A stretch of 9,047 nt of DNA, taken from NCBI GenBank assembly GCA_009926295.1, contig RFPF01000108.1:1-9047 (forward strand), given 5' to 3'. Position 1 is the stretch's first letter. Every line of letters starts with the position of its first letter. The stretch is from Planctomycetia bacterium (GTDB lineage: Bacteria; Planctomycetota; Planctomycetia; Pirellulales; UBA1268). Positions 6,339 to 9,047 of the stretch are shown in pieces. The notes beneath the pieces were generated by a model, which searched no databases, was not told the origin of the DNA, and worked only from the letters and a program-made list of their open reading frames with translations. A program made the translations under genes and the position numbers.

Positions 6339-8705
6339 CTAGCGACCTCCGCGCGTCGCCTCGACGACCGCCCAGAACGGGTGCTGCCGGTCGCATCGCG
6401 TCCGCAGGTCCTCGAGGAGCACGTCGACGTCGGCCACCGGCGCGTCGCCGGCAAGCTTGCGGCCGTCGAGCGTCACCGTCATAGGCGCGGAGAAATCGAC
6501 CAGTTCGGGCGACAGCCAGACCTTCACCTTCTCGGCGCCGCAGCGAACCGAGAGCGAGTTGCCGGCGGTGGCCTTGGCCTCGACGGTGAACGGGCGGATG
6601 TCCTTCGGAGGCGGCCATTGGGACGGGAGCACGGTCGTGCGGGCCGGCGGGCCGGCCATCTCGATCCACCAGAAGAACCGGTCCCACGGTCGCATCGTCA
6701 CCACGTCGATCGTGCGCGGGAAAAAATCGCGCCGCCGGGACCGCATCCAGGAGAAGATGCGCAGGATCTCGTCGGAGAAGTGCTCGTGGCCGCGGCCGCG
6801 GTATTCGACGTAGGTCGTGTCGAATCCCTTGGAGAAGCAACGGTCGAGGTCCATGCCGTTGCGGGCGATGGCGGCGGCGTCGAGTTCGCCTCCCACCACG
6901 TAGATCGGCAGGGTGCGGGCGTTGTGCCAGTAGTGGCTCACGTACCTGCCGGCTCCCGGGGCGACCGCCACGAGTCCGGCCCACAGGTCGGGATGGGCCA
7001 GCGCGATGTCCCACGCGGCGTCGCCCCCGAGTGAATGTCCCGACAGGAAGACGCGGTCGGTGTCGATCGCGAAACGTCGCGTCGCCTCGCGCAGGCTCCC
7101 GAGCACCGCGGCGTGCTCGCGGGCCGAATAGCCATAGGCCGTCTGCCCCCGCTCGGCCCACGCGGGGGCGATGACGATCGTGCCGTGCCGCGTCGCCTGC
7201 CCCTGGCGGATACCGTCTCCGCCGGGAGGGCCCGCCCACCACTCGATCTGGTTGAGGGGCGTTGTCCAGGCGGCGTGCAGCGACACGACCGCGGGGTACC
7301 GGCGGAGCGGGTCGTATTCCGGAGGCAGCTGCACCAGGCACTCGACCACGGCTCCGTCGATTCCCGGCACGGCCAGCGAGTGCAGCCCCGGCGAGATGGG
7401 GGCCGGTGGGTCGACCGGCGGCCGCATCTGCCGGCCGATCGCGGCGACGGTCGCCGCGTCGAATGCCTCTTCGGCCCCGAGGGCCGCGCGGAAGCGGCCG
7501 CGGGCCTCCGCGTCGTCCTCGGCGAGGTATTCGCGGAGCAGCCCGCGGACCCGCACCGCGGAGAGCGCGAGCTTGAGGTTGTCGGTGGCGGCGGCCGCGC
7601 CCTGGAGCCAGCTCGAGATGCCGATGGCCACGGCGCGCTCGGCCGGGGTGTCGGCGTCGGTGCCGAGCCGCTCGAACGTGGAGAGCCGCTCCAGCGTGGC
7701 GAACGAGAGCTCCGCCGTGATCTCGTCGACGATCCGCTCGACCTCGGCTGCGGCGGCCTCGTCGGCCAGTCCGGCCGCCTTCGTCCGCAACGCCTCCACG
7801 AGCCGGCGGGCGAGCGCCTGACGGTCGCGGTAGGTGTCGCGGGATTCCCGAACCCGCTCGAGCACCTCGCCGCCCGCATCGGCCACCGGAAAATCGTCGA
7901 GCAGCCTGATGGCGAGGCGGTCCTGGCCGGCGCGGCCGCGATGCAGGATCTCCTCGAGCAGACGCGTGGCGGCGAGCTCGGCCAGCCGCCGCCTTTCATC
8001 GGCGAGGTCCGCCAGCCCGGGAAAGTCGGCGAGCACCTCGTCGAGTTCCCGTCGGGCGTCGTCGTATCGGTCCGACTGGAGGAGCAGTCGGACGATCCGC
8101 AGACGCTCGTCGGCGTTCGTACGGTCGATCTGCTGGTCGATCACCCGGCGCAACGTCTCCCGCGGGAGCGATGAAGTCGCGACGCGTTGGTCGAGGATCA
8201 CCGGCTGCTCGGTGAGGATGGCCTCGAGGCTCGTCCAGCGAGGAGTGATCCGGGTGATCCCCTGCACGACGTCGATCCTCCCGGACGCCGTGGCGAGCCC
8301 GATGATCCGCCGGCCGAACTCGTCGAACGGCGTGGCGTCGAGGACGCCGCCCACCGCCGCGACCCTCCGGCCGGCCTCGGGCACCCGTTGCGGAACGACG
8401 ATCCTCTCCTGGCCGGCGCCCACGGCCCCCGGCTCCACCTTCACGACACGCCGCTTCGACACCATCGTGCGGGTGAGATCGTCGTCGCACATCAGGATCG
8501 GGCCGCCCGTCTCGCCCCGGAAGTCGGCGGTCGCGGGATCGACGGCGACGCCGGTGAGGATCGCGAACCGGCCCTCGAGCACCCGGCCGTCGGCGAGTTC
8601 GACGGTGTCTGCGCGAACGACGGCGGCGTTGATGACGGCGCCGGCCGCGACGGCCAGAAGGCCCGCGACGCCCCGCGTGCGTGACGGGGACGGGCGGCCT
8701 GTCAT
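6339..8705 (-). CDS. Secreted multidomain alpha/beta hydrolase (serine esterase/peptidase-like)
   Basis: The product is a 788-residue exported protein from the ATG at 8703-8705. That start gives a compact signal peptide (MTGRPSPSRTRG, then a hydrophobic stretch to about residue 30, cleavage near VRA|D). ATGs at 8732 and 8816 are also in frame; neither 8732 nor 8705 has a clear ribosome-binding site. After the signal comes a beta-rich module starting DTVELADGRVLEGRF (33-47), with VSKRRVVKVEPG (82-93). A long helical, Glu/Arg/Ala-rich region (about 180-430) follows, with TPR-like stretches such as SDRYDDARRELDEVLADFPG (211-230). The catalytic domain (about 450-660) has PAVVSLHAAW (471-480), the nucleophile elbow SGHSLGG (555-561, Ser558), GGELDA with probable acid Asp609, and GRGHEHF with probable His640 (His642 also possible). 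A beta-rich C-terminal module ends the protein (about 660-788, KVKVWLSPELVDF, MTVTLDGRK). The triad looks complete, so an ester or peptide bond hydrolase is expected; the substrate is not evident. It converges on kup with a 7-bp gap. Confidence 0.85.
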   Translation of the reverse strand: MTGRPSPSRTRGVAGLLAVAAGAVINAAVVRADTVELADGRVLEGRFAILTGVAVDPATADFRGETGGPILMCDDDLTRTMVSKRRVVKVEPGAVGAGQERIVVPQRVPEAGRRVAAVGGVLDATPFDEFGRRIIGLATASGRIDVVQGITRITPRWTSLEAILTEQPVILDQRVATSSLPRETLRRVIDQQIDRTNADERLRIVRLLLQSDRYDDARRELDEVLADFPGLADLADERRRLAELAATRLLEEILHRGRAGQDRLAIRLLDDFPVADAGGEVLERVRESRDTYRDRQALARRLVEALRTKAAGLADEAAAAEVERIVDEITAELSFATLERLSTFERLGTDADTPAERAVAIGISSWLQGAAAATDNLKLALSAVRVRGLLREYLAEDDAEARGRFRAALGAEEAFDAATVAAIGRQMRPPVDPPAPISPGLHSLAVPGIDGAVVECLVQLPPEYDPLRRYPAVVSLHAAWTTPLNQIEWWAGPPGGDGIRQGQATRHGTIVIAPAWAERGQTAYGYSAREHAAVLGSLREATRRFAIDTDRVFLSGHSLGGDAAWDIALAHPDLWAGLVAVAPGAGRYVSHYWHNARTLPIYVVGGELDAAAIARNGMDLDRCFSKGFDTTYVEYRGRGHEHFSDEILRIFSWMRSRRRDFFPRTIDVVTMRPWDRFFWWIEMAGPPARTTVLPSQWPPPKDIRPFTVEAKATAGNSLSVRCGAEKVKVWLSPELVDFSAPMTVTLDGRKLAGDAPVADVDVLLEDLRTRCDRQHPFWAVVEATRGGR

Positions 8706-8740
8706 GCGCGGCGCGGGCTGGATTGGCGGCATGAGCGTCG

Positions 8741-8746
8741 AGTGTA
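8741..8746 (-). promoter_or_regulatory. Weak candidate -10 for the hydrolase gene
   Basis: The minus strand reads TACACT, matching four of six bases of TATAAT. Initiation would fall near 8734. That leaves about 29 bases before the ATG at 8705 but only about 2 before the one at 8732, which slightly favours the shorter protein. No matching -35 hexamer is seen, so confidence is low. Confidence 0.2.
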
Positions 8747-8788
8747 GGGGGCGGCGGGTCGCGCGGGCCACTCCGTGGCGGCCGTTTC

Positions 8789-8817
8789 TTGACGGGCCGC
8801 GGCACCGGATCGACAAT
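8789..8817 (+). promoter_or_regulatory. Sigma70-like promoter upstream of the last gene
   Basis: TTGACG (8789-8794, five of six bases of TTGACA) is followed after exactly 17 bases by GACAAT (8812-8817, four of six bases of TATAAT, including the key A2 and T6). Transcription would start near 8824, about 43 bases before the ATG at 8867. This is the best-matching promoter in the window and it points toward the partial membrane-protein gene. It lies in the divergent intergenic region shared with the hydrolase gene. Confidence 0.5.
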
Positions 8818-8866
8818 CCAGCGTGGAGATCGAACCCCCCGTCCGCTGAGAGACAGCCCAGTCGCC

Positions 8867-9047
8867 ATGCGCGGAATCGTCAGGCGGATGCTGCTGACCG
8901 GGGTCGCGTGTGCGATTCTGCTGCCGATCGTGATCGCGGTGGTCGTCGGCCTCGGCATGCTGCTGAAGGCGGTCGGCGACGGTGCCGGCGCCGCCGTCTG
9001 CGGCCGGGTGGCGCTCGTGGTGGGCGCGGGATGGATCGTGGCCGTGG
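8867..9047 (+). CDS. Small hydrophobic membrane protein of unknown function (5' end only)
   Basis: An open frame starts at ATG 8867 and runs off the window after 60 codons. It begins MRGIVRRMLLTGVACAILLP, with a positively charged N-terminus, then one membrane helix (about residues 9-34) and a second beginning near residue 49 (VALVVGAGWIVAV). The two are separated by a short loop, KAVGDGAGAAVCGR (35-48). Third codon positions are almost all G or C, as in the neighbouring genes, and a good promoter ends about 50 bases upstream, so the frame is probably real. The ribosome-binding site is weak: GAGAGA at 8848-8853 is 13 bases away. The in-frame ATG at 8888 is an alternative start. I do not recognise the family and the C-terminal part is missing. 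Confidence 0.6.
   Translation, partial: MRGIVRRMLLTGVACAILLPIVIAVVVGLGMLLKAVGDGAGAAVCGRVALVVGAGWIVAV

Noticed and set aside
4379..6454. 691-codon minus-strand open frame opposite kup
   Set aside because: The product is an Arg/His/Glu/Asp/Gln-rich low-complexity string typical of an antisense shadow, and kup on the other strand matches its family along its full length.
7035..8174. 379-codon plus-strand frame opposite the hydrolase
   Set aside because: It has no motifs or export signal and is the shadow of the hydrolase gene, whose catalytic motifs are clear.
1..9047. CRISPR array, insertion sequence, integron or phage element
   Set aside because: No regularly spaced repeats, terminal inverted repeats, transposase or integrase motifs, or tRNA-like attachment sites were seen; composition is uniform across the window.

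Overview
The window looks like chromosomal DNA of a high-GC member of the Planctomycetota, probably near Pirellulales. The phylum call rests on gene content: a DUF1592-family cytochrome-like protein next to a DUF1552 protein, a PEP-CTERM protein with dockerin-like calcium-loop repeats, and a very long secreted alpha/beta hydrolase with an N-terminal 'ADGRVLEGR' module. These families are typical of planctomycete genomes. No rRNA, tRNA or other taxonomic marker is present, so order and genus are inference.

Layout. Positions 1-477 (+) hold the C-terminal end of a surface or secreted protein with two dockerin-like calcium loops and a PEP-CTERM tail. It converges on a two-gene minus-strand unit. 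The first gene (4243 to 1823) is an 806-residue Sec-exported protein with two CXXCH haem motifs and the DUF1587/1595/1592/1588/1585 module series. The second (1790 to 486) is a 434-residue DUF1552 protein with a Tat-like leader. They are 32 bp apart and the second has its own ribosome-binding site, so they are very likely co-transcribed. A 162-bp intergenic region (4244-4405) carries a perfect TATAAT on the minus strand and a G/C-rich hairpin block. It separates this unit from the divergent kup gene (4406-6331, +), a Trk-independent low-affinity K+ uptake protein. kup converges, with a 7-bp gap, on a minus-strand gene (8705 to 6339) for a 788-residue exported serine hydrolase. A second divergent intergenic region (8706-8866) contains a good sigma70-like promoter on the plus strand, which leads into a partial small membrane-protein gene (8867 to the window end).

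Working together. The DUF1592/DUF1552 pair is the only clear functional unit. A candidate c-type cytochrome and a separately exported partner probably act together in the periplasm or at the cell surface; their substrate is unknown. The PEP-CTERM protein and the hydrolase are also extracytoplasmic, so most of the window encodes cell-envelope or secreted functions. kup is a housekeeping transporter with no evident link to its neighbours. No mobile elements, CRISPR arrays, RNA genes or clear intrinsic terminators were seen. No gene-free stretch exceeds about 162 bp. Coding density and the lack of stop codons in GC-rich DNA create many long antisense shadow frames, which were left out.
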